A stretch of DNA of 17,560 nucleotides from Chromatiales bacterium (GTDB lineage Bacteria; Pseudomonadota; Gammaproteobacteria; CAMYNG01): positions 1 through 17,560 of the forward strand of contig JALUTW010000447.1 of NCBI GenBank assembly GCA_027021685.1, read 5' to 3'. The notes beneath the pieces are model-generated. The model made no database searches, was not told the DNA's origin, and saw only the letters and a list, made by a program, of their open reading frames with translations. How positions within the stretch are numbered: position 1 is the stretch's first letter; each line of letters starts with the position of its first letter. A program made the translations under genes and the position numbers. This document shows positions 1 to 6,446 of this stretch, piece after piece.

Positions 1-539
1 ACAGGCTCACCGTGGACATCGCCCGCGCCCTGTCCGACGCCGGGTTCTCGGTGGTCAGCGGCGGCGGTCCCGGGATCATGGAGGCGGCCAACCGCGGGGC
101 CTACGAGGGCCGCTCCCCCAGCATCGGCCTCAACATCCAGCTCCCCCACGAGCAGTCCGCCAACCCGTACCAGGACATCTCGCTGAACTTCCGCCACTTC
201 TTCTCGCGCAAGGTCATGTTCGTCAAGTACGCGGCGGCCTACGTGGTGCTGCCCGGCGGGTTCGGCACCCTGGACGAGCTGGCGGAGATCCTGACCCTGG
301 TGCAGACGGGCAAGTCGCGGCGCATCCCCGTGATCCTCGTGGACGCTCCGTTCTGGGAGGGGTTCGTGCGCTGGCTCGAGAACACCCTGGTGCCCGCGGG
401 CACCATCGATGCCGAAGACCTGAAGCTGTTTCGCATTCTCGACACGCCCGCCGAGATCCTGGATGCCATTTTCGACCACTACGAGCACCGCGGTTTCGAG
501 CCCTCGGCCGAGGAAGCCCAGATCATGCTCGACCTCTGA
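1..539 (+). CDS. LOG family protein (TIGR00730-like), 5' end outside window
   Basis: The reading frame is open from the first base of the window, so the gene begins upstream. About 178 codons are present, against roughly 200-250 residues for the family. Visible motifs are the glycine-rich GGGPGIMEAANRGA near the start of the visible part and PGGFGTLDELAE, the PGGxGTxxE signature of the LOG / lysine decarboxylase-like Rossmann fold. Family members studied in plants and bacteria are cytokinin-riboside-5'-monophosphate phosphoribohydrolases or related nucleotide monophosphate N-glycosidases, in the cytosol. The actual substrate in this organism cannot be told from sequence. A GTG at position 12 could serve as a start, but it would remove the N-terminal part of the fold, so I treat it as internal. 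The gene ends 14 bases before the DUF2782 gene and may be cotranscribed with it. Confidence 0.85.
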   Translation, partial: RLTVDIARALSDAGFSVVSGGGPGIMEAANRGAYEGRSPSIGLNIQLPHEQSANPYQDISLNFRHFFSRKVMFVKYAAAYVVLPGGFGTLDELAEILTLVQTGKSRRIPVILVDAPFWEGFVRWLENTLVPAGTIDAEDLKLFRILDTPAEILDAIFDHYEHRGFEPSAEEAQIMLDL

Positions 540-553
540 TCCCGGAGTCCGCC

Positions 554-916
554 ATGCACCGCATCCCCCCGACCCTGCTGCCGCTCGCCCTGTTCCTGTC
601 CGCCACCGCGGCGGAGGCCCCGCCGCCGCCGCCATTGCCGGCGGCGGTCCCGCCGGCCGCCGCCCCGGCGTCGCCCCCCGCGGCAGAGGAGGAGGAACCG
701 CCTTCCATTCCCGAACCCGAGGTCACCATCATCCGGCGCAAGGACGCGGTCATCGAGGAATACCGCGTCAACGGCCGGCTGCGGTACGCCAAAATCACCC
801 CGGCCAAGGGTCCACCCTATTATCTGTTCGATTCCGACGGTGACGGCGTGCTGGACACCCGCTACGACGACCTGGAGAATCCGCCCATCAACCAGTGGAT
901 CCTCATGCGCTGGTGA
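554..916 (+). CDS. DUF2782 family secreted protein
   Basis: This 120-residue protein has a hydrophobic N-terminus (residues 5-20, LALFLSATAA, probable signal peptide), a Pro/Ala-rich low-complexity linker (about 22-50, ending in a Glu run) and a conserved C-terminal domain (about 55-120). That domain contains the loop FDSDGDGVLD (residues 92-101), shaped like a DxDxDG calcium loop, and ends in INQWILMRW. The domain resembles DUF2782, a family of unknown function found in gammaproteobacteria. In Pseudomonas a DUF2782 gene lies beside thrB and polA, which fits the thrB neighbour here. A CGGAG Shine-Dalgarno at 543-547 supports the ATG at 554. It is probably periplasmic. No enzymatic role is suggested by the sequence. 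Confidence 0.8.
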   Translation: MHRIPPTLLPLALFLSATAAEAPPPPPLPAAVPPAAAPASPPAAEEEEPPSIPEPEVTIIRRKDAVIEEYRVNGRLRYAKITPAKGPPYYLFDSDGDGVLDTRYDDLENPPINQWILMRW

Positions 917-950
917 ACGTGCCCCGTGACCATGTCGTAGAGCGCCGGCC

Positions 951-1895
951 ATGTCCGTCTACACCACCATCGAGCGCAGCACGCTCGAGCAGTTCCTGCG
1001 CCGCTACGATCTGGGCGCGCTGGTGAGCTTCGAGGGCATCAGCGCCGGCATCGAGAACACCAATTACTTCGTCACCACCGAGCGCGGCGAATACGTGCTC
1101 ACCATCTTCGAGGAACTGTCGGCCGAAGAGCTGCCGTATTTTCTCGACCTCATGGCCTTCCTCGCCGAGCACGGGGTGCCGTGCGCCCACCCCGAGGCCG
1201 ATCGCGAGGGGCGTTACCTGCAGTCGCTCATGGACAAGCCGGCGGCGCTGGTGCGGCGCCTGGCCGGGGCCAGCGTGGAGCACCCCAACACCGTGCAGTG
1301 CGCCGCCATCGGCGCGGCCCTGGCGGTGATGCACCGGGAGGGCCGGCGCTTTCCCCGCCGGCGCGACAACCCCCGCGGTCCCCGCTGGTGGGCCGAGACC
1401 GCGCGCCAGGTCCTGCCGCGGCTTGCGCCGGAGGACGCCGAGCTGCTGCAGGAAGAGCTGCGGTTCCAGCGCCTGCACAAGCTGGCCGACGTGCCGCGCG
1501 GTGTCATCCACGCCGACCTGTTCCGCGACAACGCCCTGTTCGTCAAGGATGCGCTCACCGGCATCATCGACTTCTACTACGCCTGCAACGATGCCCTGCT
1601 CTACGACCTGGCGGTGACCGTCAACGACTGGTGCTCCACCGCCGACGGCAGCCTGGACGCCGCCCGCCTCACCGCCCTGCTGGAGGCCTACCGCCCCATC
1701 CGCTCCTTCACCCCCATGGAGCGGGGCGCCTGGCCGGTGATGCTGCGGGCCGCGGCCCTGCGCTTCTGGCTCTCGCGGCTCAAGGACCTGCATTTCCCCA
1801 AGGAGGGCGAGATCACCCACACCAAGGACCCGGACGTGTTCCGCCGCATCCTCTGCCACCGCATCGCCCACCACGAGGAGCTGCGCCACGTCTGA
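951..1895 (+). CDS. thrB: Homoserine kinase (APH-fold type)
   Basis: The 314-residue protein catalyses ATP-dependent phosphorylation of L-homoserine to O-phosphohomoserine in threonine biosynthesis, in the cytosol. It belongs to the aminoglycoside-phosphotransferase-like ThrB family found in Pseudomonas and many proteobacteria, not the GHMP kinase type of E. coli. Diagnostic features are SAGIENTNYFV (about 31-41) near the N-terminus, the catalytic loop VIHADLFRDN (185-194, catalytic Asp189, Asn194) and the metal-binding GIIDFYYA (204-211, Asp207). Its length is normal for the family. The start has only a weak upstream purine stretch (around 940-945). It is separated from the DUF2782 gene by 34 bases and is probably in the same transcript. 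The alternative of an unrelated aminoglycoside or choline kinase is unlikely given the full-length similarity and neighbour. Confidence 0.9.
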   Translation: MSVYTTIERSTLEQFLRRYDLGALVSFEGISAGIENTNYFVTTERGEYVLTIFEELSAEELPYFLDLMAFLAEHGVPCAHPEADREGRYLQSLMDKPAALVRRLAGASVEHPNTVQCAAIGAALAVMHREGRRFPRRRDNPRGPRWWAETARQVLPRLAPEDAELLQEELRFQRLHKLADVPRGVIHADLFRDNALFVKDALTGIIDFYYACNDALLYDLAVTVNDWCSTADGSLDAARLTALLEAYRPIRSFTPMERGAWPVMLRAAALRFWLSRLKDLHFPKEGEITHTKDPDVFRRILCHRIAHHEELRHV

Positions 1896-1902
1896 ACAAC
1901 TC

Positions 1903-1911
1903 TGTGGATAA
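1903..1911 (-). promoter_or_regulatory. DnaA-box match (TTATCCACA on the minus strand)
   Basis: TGTGGATAA on the plus strand is the exact complement of the strong DnaA box TTATCCACA. It lies eight bases after the thrB stop codon. A degenerate second copy (TGTGGAAGA) begins 12 bases later. Function is inferred from consensus only; a single 9-mer can occur by chance, though it is uncommon in DNA this GC-rich. Confidence 0.4.
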
Positions 1912-1931
1912 CTTTGTGGAAGAAACGCCCG

Positions 1932-1951
1932 CCGCCGGGGCCGCCCGGCGG
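1932..1951 (+). terminator. GC hairpin after thrB, possible weak terminator
   Basis: There is a perfect 8-bp stem (CCGCCGGG / CCCGGCGG) with a GCCG loop, 36 bases after the thrB stop. No T-tract follows, so it is not a classic intrinsic terminator. It could pause polymerase or protect the 3' end of the thrB transcript. Confidence 0.35.
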
Positions 1952-2079
1952 AACCGGGCGCAGCCCCCGCCGCCTCCCGCACATCAATATCTTTGACATT
2001 CAACGGGTTGCACGGGATCCGGCCAGACGTGACAGGGTTTTGGCCGTCCTTGCACCGTAACGTCATGATTTTGAAGCAC

Positions 2080-2088
2080 TGTGTATAA
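2080..2088 (-). promoter_or_regulatory. Second DnaA-box match (TTATACACA on the minus strand)
   Basis: TGTGTATAA is the complement of TTATACACA, which fits the relaxed consensus TTWTNCACA. It lies 35 bases upstream of the putative TRAP -10 box, in the same orientation as the box at 1903. It contains TATAA and could instead be part of a promoter. Confidence 0.3.
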
Positions 2089-2099
2089 CCGCCCGCGGC

Positions 2100-2128
2100 T
2101 GGGGCAACCGGGGCCGGACGTATATAAT
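2100..2128 (+). promoter_or_regulatory. Candidate sigma-70 promoter of the TRAP-msrB operon
   Basis: A perfect -10 hexamer TATAAT sits at 2123-2128, 39 bases before the chosen GTG start. At 17 bases upstream the -35 position reads TGGGGC, a poor match, so the promoter would be weak or activator-dependent. Transcription would start near 2135. Confidence 0.45.
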
Positions 2129-2153
2129 GCGCCGGCCCGGTCATCACGCACCC

Positions 2154-2159
2154 GAGGAG
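2154..2159 (+). promoter_or_regulatory. Ribosome binding site deciding the dctQ start
   Basis: GAGGAG lies eight bases before the GTG at 2168. This favours that start over an in-frame GTG at 2081, which would put the promoter and this site inside the gene. Confidence 0.7.
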
Positions 2160-2167
2160 CCGAACCC

Positions 2168-2719
2168 GTGCCCTGGACCCTCATCGCCGCCGCCCACCGT
2201 ACCCTGGACGGGATCAACGAGCACGTGGGCCGGGCGGTGGCGTGGCTGACCCTGTTCATGGTCCTGGTGACCTTCGGCGTGGTGGTGGCGCGCTACGGGT
2301 TCGATGCCGGCTCCATTGCGGTCCAGGAATCGGTCATGTACCTCCACGCGCTGGTGTTCATGCTGGGCGCGGGCTACACCCTGCGCCACGACGGCCACGT
2401 GCGGGTGGACATGGTCTACCGCCGGCTGTCGCCCCGGGCCCGCCAGTGGGTGGATCTGCTGGGCACGGTGCTGCTGCTGTTCCCCGTCTGCGGCTTCATC
2501 CTGTGGGTGGCGTGGGACGACGTGGCGGCGAGCTGGGCCGTGCGCGAGGGCTCGCAGGAGGCGGGCGGCCTGCCCTGGTTCTGGCTGCTCAAGACCGTGG
2601 TGCTGGTGATGCCGGTGCTGCTCATGGTCCAGGGCGCCGCCTGGGTGCTGCGCGCGGTACTGGTGCTCGCGGGACACCTGCCGCCGCCGGGCGATGAGGC
2701 CGAAGTGCAGGAGATCTGA
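2168..2719 (+). CDS. TRAP transporter small permease (DctQ family)
   Basis: This 183-residue inner-membrane protein has four hydrophobic segments (about 21-40, 55-72, 95-115 and 137-166), as expected for the DctQ/SiaQ subunit. The characteristic loop after the second helix reads LRHDGHVRVDMVYRRLSP (72-89), with the conserved HVRVD pattern. It pairs with the large permease encoded two bases downstream to form the membrane part of a TRAP transporter. Such transporters use the Na+ gradient to import substrates, usually carboxylates, delivered by a periplasmic binding protein. The start is GTG at 2168, supported by GAGGAG at 2154-2159; the open frame extends upstream to 2081 but that part would encode residues unlike the family. 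No binding protein gene is adjacent, so the substrate is unknown. Confidence 0.9.
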   Translation: MPWTLIAAAHRTLDGINEHVGRAVAWLTLFMVLVTFGVVVARYGFDAGSIAVQESVMYLHALVFMLGAGYTLRHDGHVRVDMVYRRLSPRARQWVDLLGTVLLLFPVCGFILWVAWDDVAASWAVREGSQEAGGLPWFWLLKTVVLVMPVLLMVQGAAWVLRAVLVLAGHLPPPGDEAEVQEI

Positions 2720-2721
2720 GC

Positions 2722-4113
2722 ATGGAGTACATGGCCCTGCTCATGTTCGCCTGCGTGTTCGTCGTCCTGCTGGCCGGCTACCCGGTGGCCTTCTCCCTGG
2801 CCGGCACCGCGCTGCTGTTCGCCGCCATCGGCACCGTCACCGGGCAGTTCGACGACACCCTGGGCTTCCTGCCCGAGCGGCTCGAGGGGATCATGACCAA
2901 CCAGATCCTCATCGCCGTGCCCCTGTTCGTGTTCATGGGCGTGATGCTGGAGCGGTCGAAGGTGGCCGAGCAGCTCCTGGACACCATGGGCCGCCTGTTC
3001 GGGCCGCTGCCCGGCGGCCTGGGCATCTCGGTCACCGTGGTGGGCATGCTGCTGGCGGCCTCCACCGGCATCGTGGGCGCCACCGTGGTGACCATGGGCC
3101 TGCTGTCGCTGCCCACCATGCTGCGCCGCGGCTACGACCCGGCCGTGGCCAGCGGCGCCATCTGCGCCGCCGGCACCCTGGGTCAGATCATCCCGCCGTC
3201 CATCGTGCTGGTGCTGCTGGGCGACGTGCTGTCGTCGGCCTACCAGCAGGCCCAGCTCGCCCAGGGCAGCTTCTCGCCGGAGACCGTCTCGGTGGCCGAC
3301 CTGTTCGTGGGGGCGCTGATCCCGGGCCTGGTGCTGGTGGCCCTCTACATCGCCTGGCTGGGCTGGCTGGCCTGGCGTGCGCCGCAGCGGGTGCCCGCCC
3401 TGCCGGCCTCAGAGCGGGGCGCGGGCGGGGCCGCCCTGGCGCGGGAGGTGGCGCGGGTGCTGGTCCCGCCGCTGGCCCTCATCGTGGCGGTGCTGGGTTC
3501 CATCATGGGCGGACTCGCCACCCCCACCGAGGCCGCCGCCATCGGCGCGGTGGGGGCCATGGTCCTGGCCGCGGTCCACCGGCGGCTGCGCCTGGACGTG
3601 CTGCGCGAGGTGATGCAGGCCACCACCCGGGTGACCGCCATGGTGTTCCTCATCTTCATCGGGGCGGCGTTCTTCTCCCTGGTGTTCCGCGGCTTCGCCG
3701 GCGACGAGCTGGTGCACGAAATCCTCACCGGGCTGCCGGGCGGTGCGGTGGGCGCCATGCTGGTGGTCATGGCGGTGATGTTCCTGCTGGGTTTCATCCT
3801 GGATTTCATCGAGATCACCTTCGTGGTGGTGCCCATCGTGGGCCCGGTGCTGCTCATGATGGGCCTGGACCCGGTGTGGCTGGGGGTGATGATCGCCATC
3901 AATCTCCAGACCTCGTTCCTGACCCCGCCCTTCGGCTTCTCCCTGTTCTACCTGCGCGGGGTGGCGCCGGCGGCGGTGCGCACCACCCAGATCTACCGCG
4001 GGGTGGCGCCGTTCATCGCCATCCAGCTCCTGGTCCTGGGCCTGCTCGCCCTGTGGCCCGACCTCGCCACCTGGCTGCCGGACCTGGTCTACAATGAGGG
4101 TTCTCCTCCGTGA
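2722..4113 (+). CDS. TRAP transporter large permease (DctM family)
   Basis: The 463-residue polytopic membrane protein has about a dozen hydrophobic segments and is the transport channel of a TRAP system. Family marks include the early segment AGYPVAFSLAGTALLFAAIG (18-37), ASTGIVGATVVTMGLLSLP (113-131), GTLGQIIPPSIVLVLLGD (151-168), GGLATPTEAAAIGA (263-276) and LQTSFLTPPFGFSLFYLRG (395-413). It is somewhat longer than the common ~425-residue DctM proteins, with extra sequence around 170-195 and a hydrophilic loop at 220-243; longer versions are often labelled mannitol/chloroaromatic-type, which does not reliably give the substrate. The ATG at 2722 follows the dctQ stop by two bases, and an in-frame ATG at 2731 is possible. 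The gene is tightly coupled to dctQ and to msrB downstream. Confidence 0.92.
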   Translation: MEYMALLMFACVFVVLLAGYPVAFSLAGTALLFAAIGTVTGQFDDTLGFLPERLEGIMTNQILIAVPLFVFMGVMLERSKVAEQLLDTMGRLFGPLPGGLGISVTVVGMLLAASTGIVGATVVTMGLLSLPTMLRRGYDPAVASGAICAAGTLGQIIPPSIVLVLLGDVLSSAYQQAQLAQGSFSPETVSVADLFVGALIPGLVLVALYIAWLGWLAWRAPQRVPALPASERGAGGAALAREVARVLVPPLALIVAVLGSIMGGLATPTEAAAIGAVGAMVLAAVHRRLRLDVLREVMQATTRVTAMVFLIFIGAAFFSLVFRGFAGDELVHEILTGLPGGAVGAMLVVMAVMFLLGFILDFIEITFVVVPIVGPVLLMMGLDPVWLGVMIAINLQTSFLTPPFGFSLFYLRGVAPAAVRTTQIYRGVAPFIAIQLLVLGLLALWPDLATWLPDLVYNEGSPP

Positions 4114-4115
4114 GG
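4112..4115 (+). promoter_or_regulatory. Ribosome binding site deciding the msrB start
   Basis: GAGG, overlapping the end of the large-permease stop codon, lies eight bases before the ATG at 4124. It supports that start over the in-frame ATG at 4094. Confidence 0.6.
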
Positions 4116-4123
4116 CACGCCCC

Positions 4124-4513
4124 ATGCCCCGGCCCGACGACGACGAACTCCGCGCGCGGCTGACCCCGCTGCAGTACCACGTGACCCGGGAGCAGGGCAC
4201 CGAACCGCCCTTCAGCGGCGAGTACCATGCGTGCCGGACACCGGGGACCTACCACTGCATCTGCTGCGGTGCGCCCCTGTTCGGCTCCGCCCAGAAGTTC
4301 GACTCGGGCACCGGCTGGCCCTCGTTCCGGTCGCCGCTGGACCCGGGGGCGGTCACCGAGCACACCGACACCACCCACGGCATGGTGCGCACGGAGGTGC
4401 GCTGCGCCGCCTGCGGCGCCCACCTGGGCCATGTCTTTCCCGACGGCCCGCCGCCCACCGGCCTGCGCTACTGCATCAATTCCGCCGCCCTGCGCCTGGC
4501 GCCGGACCAGTAA
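4124..4513 (+). CDS. msrB: Peptide-methionine (R)-S-oxide reductase
   Basis: This 129-residue enzyme reduces methionine-R-sulfoxide in proteins back to methionine, with thioredoxin as the usual donor. The zinc site is intact: Cys45 and Cys48 in CICC, and Cys94 and Cys97 in CAAC. The substrate motif GTGWPSF (62-68) and GHVFPDGP (102-109) are present. The catalytic cysteine is Cys117 in RYCINSAAL. There is no signal peptide from this start, so it is predicted cytosolic. I chose ATG 4124 because the family begins at this point and a GAGG site precedes it; an in-frame ATG at 4094 would overlap the large permease. The ten-base gap to that gene suggests cotranscription, although a functional link between TRAP transport and oxidant repair is not evident. 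Confidence 0.93.
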   Translation: MPRPDDDELRARLTPLQYHVTREQGTEPPFSGEYHACRTPGTYHCICCGAPLFGSAQKFDSGTGWPSFRSPLDPGAVTEHTDTTHGMVRTEVRCAACGAHLGHVFPDGPPPTGLRYCINSAALRLAPDQ

Positions 4514-4655
4514 TCGCATCAAAATCAACGGCTTGCCGCACGCCCCCTCCCGCGGCGCTCCAATTTTCCCTTAAAATACAGTCATCTGCCGTCGATACCG
4601 CGAACTGTGCACGGTTCTTGCAGGATGAACGCGAGGACCACGTGGTGACGGAAAC
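4514..4655. other. Intergenic region before mshE
   Basis: This 142-base gap separates the TRAP-msrB genes from the pilus cluster. Its middle is A+T-rich (AATTTTCCCTTAAAATACA at 4562-4580), unlike the flanks, as expected of a promoter region. A short GCCGC/GCGGC dyad (4535-4556) after msrB is too weak to call a terminator. A sigma-54-like element is listed separately. Confidence 0.6.
4607..4622 (+). promoter_or_regulatory. Possible imperfect sigma-54 promoter upstream of mshE
   Basis: GTGCAC-GGTTC-TTGCA has the right spacing and a perfect -12 element. The -24 element has TG in place of the almost invariant GG. It lies 33 bases before the mshE start. It is worth noting only because a much better sigma-54 site precedes the pilin gene of the same cluster. 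Confidence 0.3.
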
Positions 4656-6446
4656 ATGACGCAGCCGGCCCCCAAAAAGATCCGTCTCGGCGACCTGCTG
4701 GTGGAGCAGGGGCTCATCACCGAGGCCCAGCTCCAGCAGGCGCTGGCGCTGCAGAAGCAGACCGGCCACAAGCTGGGCCGCACCCTCATGGATCAGGGCT
4801 TCGTCAGCGAGGACAAGCTGCTGGAGGTGCTGTCGCGCCAGCTCCAGGTCCCCTACATCAACCTCAAGACCTACAAGTTCGCCCCGGAGACCGTGCGGCT
4901 CATCCCCGAGACCCACGCCCGCCGCCACCGTGCCATCGCCCTCAAGGAGAACCCGGACGGCTCGCTGCTGGTGGGCATGGCCGATCCCACCGACCTGTTC
5001 GCCTACGACGAGCTGGCCAAGCTGCTCAAGCGCCCGTTGCAGCTCGCGGTGGTGCGCGAGGCCGACCTGCTCGAGACCATCGACCTGGTGTACCGGCGTG
5101 CGGCCCAGATCAACGACCTGGCCGAGGACCTGGCCGAGGAGCTGTCGGAAACCGATTTCGACCTGGCCCAGCTCATGGTGGGCGAGGACGTGGCCAATGC
5201 CCCCGTGGTCAGGCTGCTCCAGACCATCTTCGAGGACGCGGTGCAGGTGGGAGCCTCGGACATCCACATCGAGCCCGACGAGACGGTGCTGCGCATCCGC
5301 CAGCGCATCGACGGCGTGCTGCAGGAACAGGTCATGAAGGAGAAGCGCATCGCCTCGGCCCTGGTCTCGCGCCTGAAACTCATGGCCGGGCTCAACATCT
5401 CCGAGCGGCGGGTCCCGCAGGACGGGCGCTTCAACATCCGCGTGCGCAACCGCAACATCGACGTGCGCCTGTCCACCATGCCCATCCAGCACGGCGAGTC
5501 GGTGGTCATGCGGCTGCTGGACCAGTCGGGCGACATGCTCAGGCTGGAGCAGCTCGGCATGCCGACCCGGCTCCTGCAGCGCTTCCGCCGCAACATCCTC
5601 CGGCCCCACGGCATGGTGCTGGTCACCGGCCCCACCGGCTCGGGCAAGACCACCACGCTGTACGCCGCGCTGTCCGAACTCAACAGTGCGGAGAAGAAGA
5701 TCATCACGGTGGAGGACCCGGTGGAGTACCGCCTGCCGCGCATCAACCAGGTCCAGGTCAACACCCAGATCGGGCTCACCTTCTCCCGCGTGCTGCGCGC
5801 GGCCCTGCGCCAGGACCCGGACATCGTGCTGGTGGGCGAGATGCGCGACCAGGAAACCGCGGAGATCGGCCTGCGTGCAGCCATGACCGGTCACCTGGTG
5901 CTGTCCACCCTGCACACCAACGACGCCATCTCCACCGTCAACCGGCTGCTGGACATGGGCGCCGAGGGCTACCTGGTGGCCACTGCCCTGGATGCCATCC
6001 TGGCCCAGCGCCTGGTGCGGCGCATCTGCGAGTCGTGCAAGGAGCCCTACGAGCCGGACGTGCACGAGCTGGCCTGGCTCTACAACCTGGGGGTGGAGCA
6101 GGTGGACCGGCTCCGGTTCTACCACGGCGCGGGCTGCCCCCATTGCAACAACACCGGCTATCACGGCCGCATCGGCGTGTTCGAGCTGCTGGAGATCGAC
6201 CAGGGCCTGGCCGACCACCTGCGGCGCAACGACACCGCCGGGTTCACCGAGCACGCGCGCCGGCACGAAGAGTTCCGTCCCTTCTCCCGGCATGCGCTGG
6301 AATACGCCGCCCAGGGCGTCACCAGCCTGGAGGAGGTCATGCGCATCACCGGCGGCGTGGACGAGCTGGACCTGCCCGAGCCGGAGGCCCTTGCGGGCGA
6401 ACCCGATGACGACGGTCGGTCCGGCGGGGAGGCGCTGGCCAACTGA
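4656..6446 (+). CDS. mshE: MSHA-type pilus assembly ATPase with c-di-GMP-binding MshEN domain
   Basis: The 596-residue cytosolic hexameric-type ATPase would power pilus extension. The N-terminal MshEN domain carries two 24-residue motifs, residues 10-33 (beginning RLGDLLVEQG) and 39-62 (beginning KLGRTLMDQG), separated by exactly five residues. This is the arrangement shown in Vibrio cholerae MshE to bind c-di-GMP. The C-terminal GspE/PilB domain has the Walker A GPTGSGKT (325-332), the Asp box ITVEDPVEY (350-358), Walker B around DIVLVGE (389-395), the His box TGHLVLSTLHTNDA (411-424) and a tetracysteine zinc site (Cys458, 461, 494, 497). All catalytic parts look intact. A hydrophilic tail (about 572-596) follows. 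The stop overlaps the mshG start by one base. PilB or GspE is the alternative label, but the downstream gene order favours MshE. Confidence 0.88.
   Translation: MTQPAPKKIRLGDLLVEQGLITEAQLQQALALQKQTGHKLGRTLMDQGFVSEDKLLEVLSRQLQVPYINLKTYKFAPETVRLIPETHARRHRAIALKENPDGSLLVGMADPTDLFAYDELAKLLKRPLQLAVVREADLLETIDLVYRRAAQINDLAEDLAEELSETDFDLAQLMVGEDVANAPVVRLLQTIFEDAVQVGASDIHIEPDETVLRIRQRIDGVLQEQVMKEKRIASALVSRLKLMAGLNISERRVPQDGRFNIRVRNRNIDVRLSTMPIQHGESVVMRLLDQSGDMLRLEQLGMPTRLLQRFRRNILRPHGMVLVTGPTGSGKTTTLYAALSELNSAEKKIITVEDPVEYRLPRINQVQVNTQIGLTFSRVLRAALRQDPDIVLVGEMRDQETAEIGLRAAMTGHLVLSTLHTNDAISTVNRLLDMGAEGYLVATALDAILAQRLVRRICESCKEPYEPDVHELAWLYNLGVEQVDRLRFYHGAGCPHCNNTGYHGRIGVFELLEIDQGLADHLRRNDTAGFTEHARRHEEFRPFSRHALEYAAQGVTSLEEVMRITGGVDELDLPEPEALAGEPDDDGRSGGEALAN

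Larger units (their letters stand above)
1896..2167. other. Intergenic region between thrB and the TRAP operon
   Basis: This is the longest gene-free stretch of the window. It contains a TGTGGATAA box just after thrB, a GC hairpin, a TTGACA hexamer at 1993-1998 with no fitting -10, a TGTGTATAA box at 2080-2088, a TATAAT box at 2123-2128 and the GAGGAG ribosome binding site of the next gene. It is noticeably richer in A+T than the flanking genes. No open frame in it looks coding. Confidence 0.7.

Noticed and set aside
1993..1998. TTGACA as a -35 box for the TRAP operon
   Set aside because: The expected -10 position near 2016-2021 reads GATCCG, and the good TATAAT at 2123 is far too distant.
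1896..2167. Origin of replication in the thrB-TRAP gap
   Set aside because: There are only two box matches, no cluster, no clear A+T-rich unwinding element and no dnaA, dnaN or gidA-type neighbours.
2694..4097. 467-codon plus-strand frame overlapping the TRAP large permease
   Set aside because: Its translation is Gly/Arg/His/Ala-rich and domain-free, while the frame from 2722 gives a clear DctM protein.
4094..4123. MsrB start at 4094
   Set aside because: It overlaps the large-permease gene and adds ten residues not seen at the MsrB N-terminus; ATG 4124 has a well-spaced GAGG.
4535..4556. Intrinsic terminator after msrB
   Set aside because: There are only five base pairs around a 12-base loop and no adjacent T-tract.
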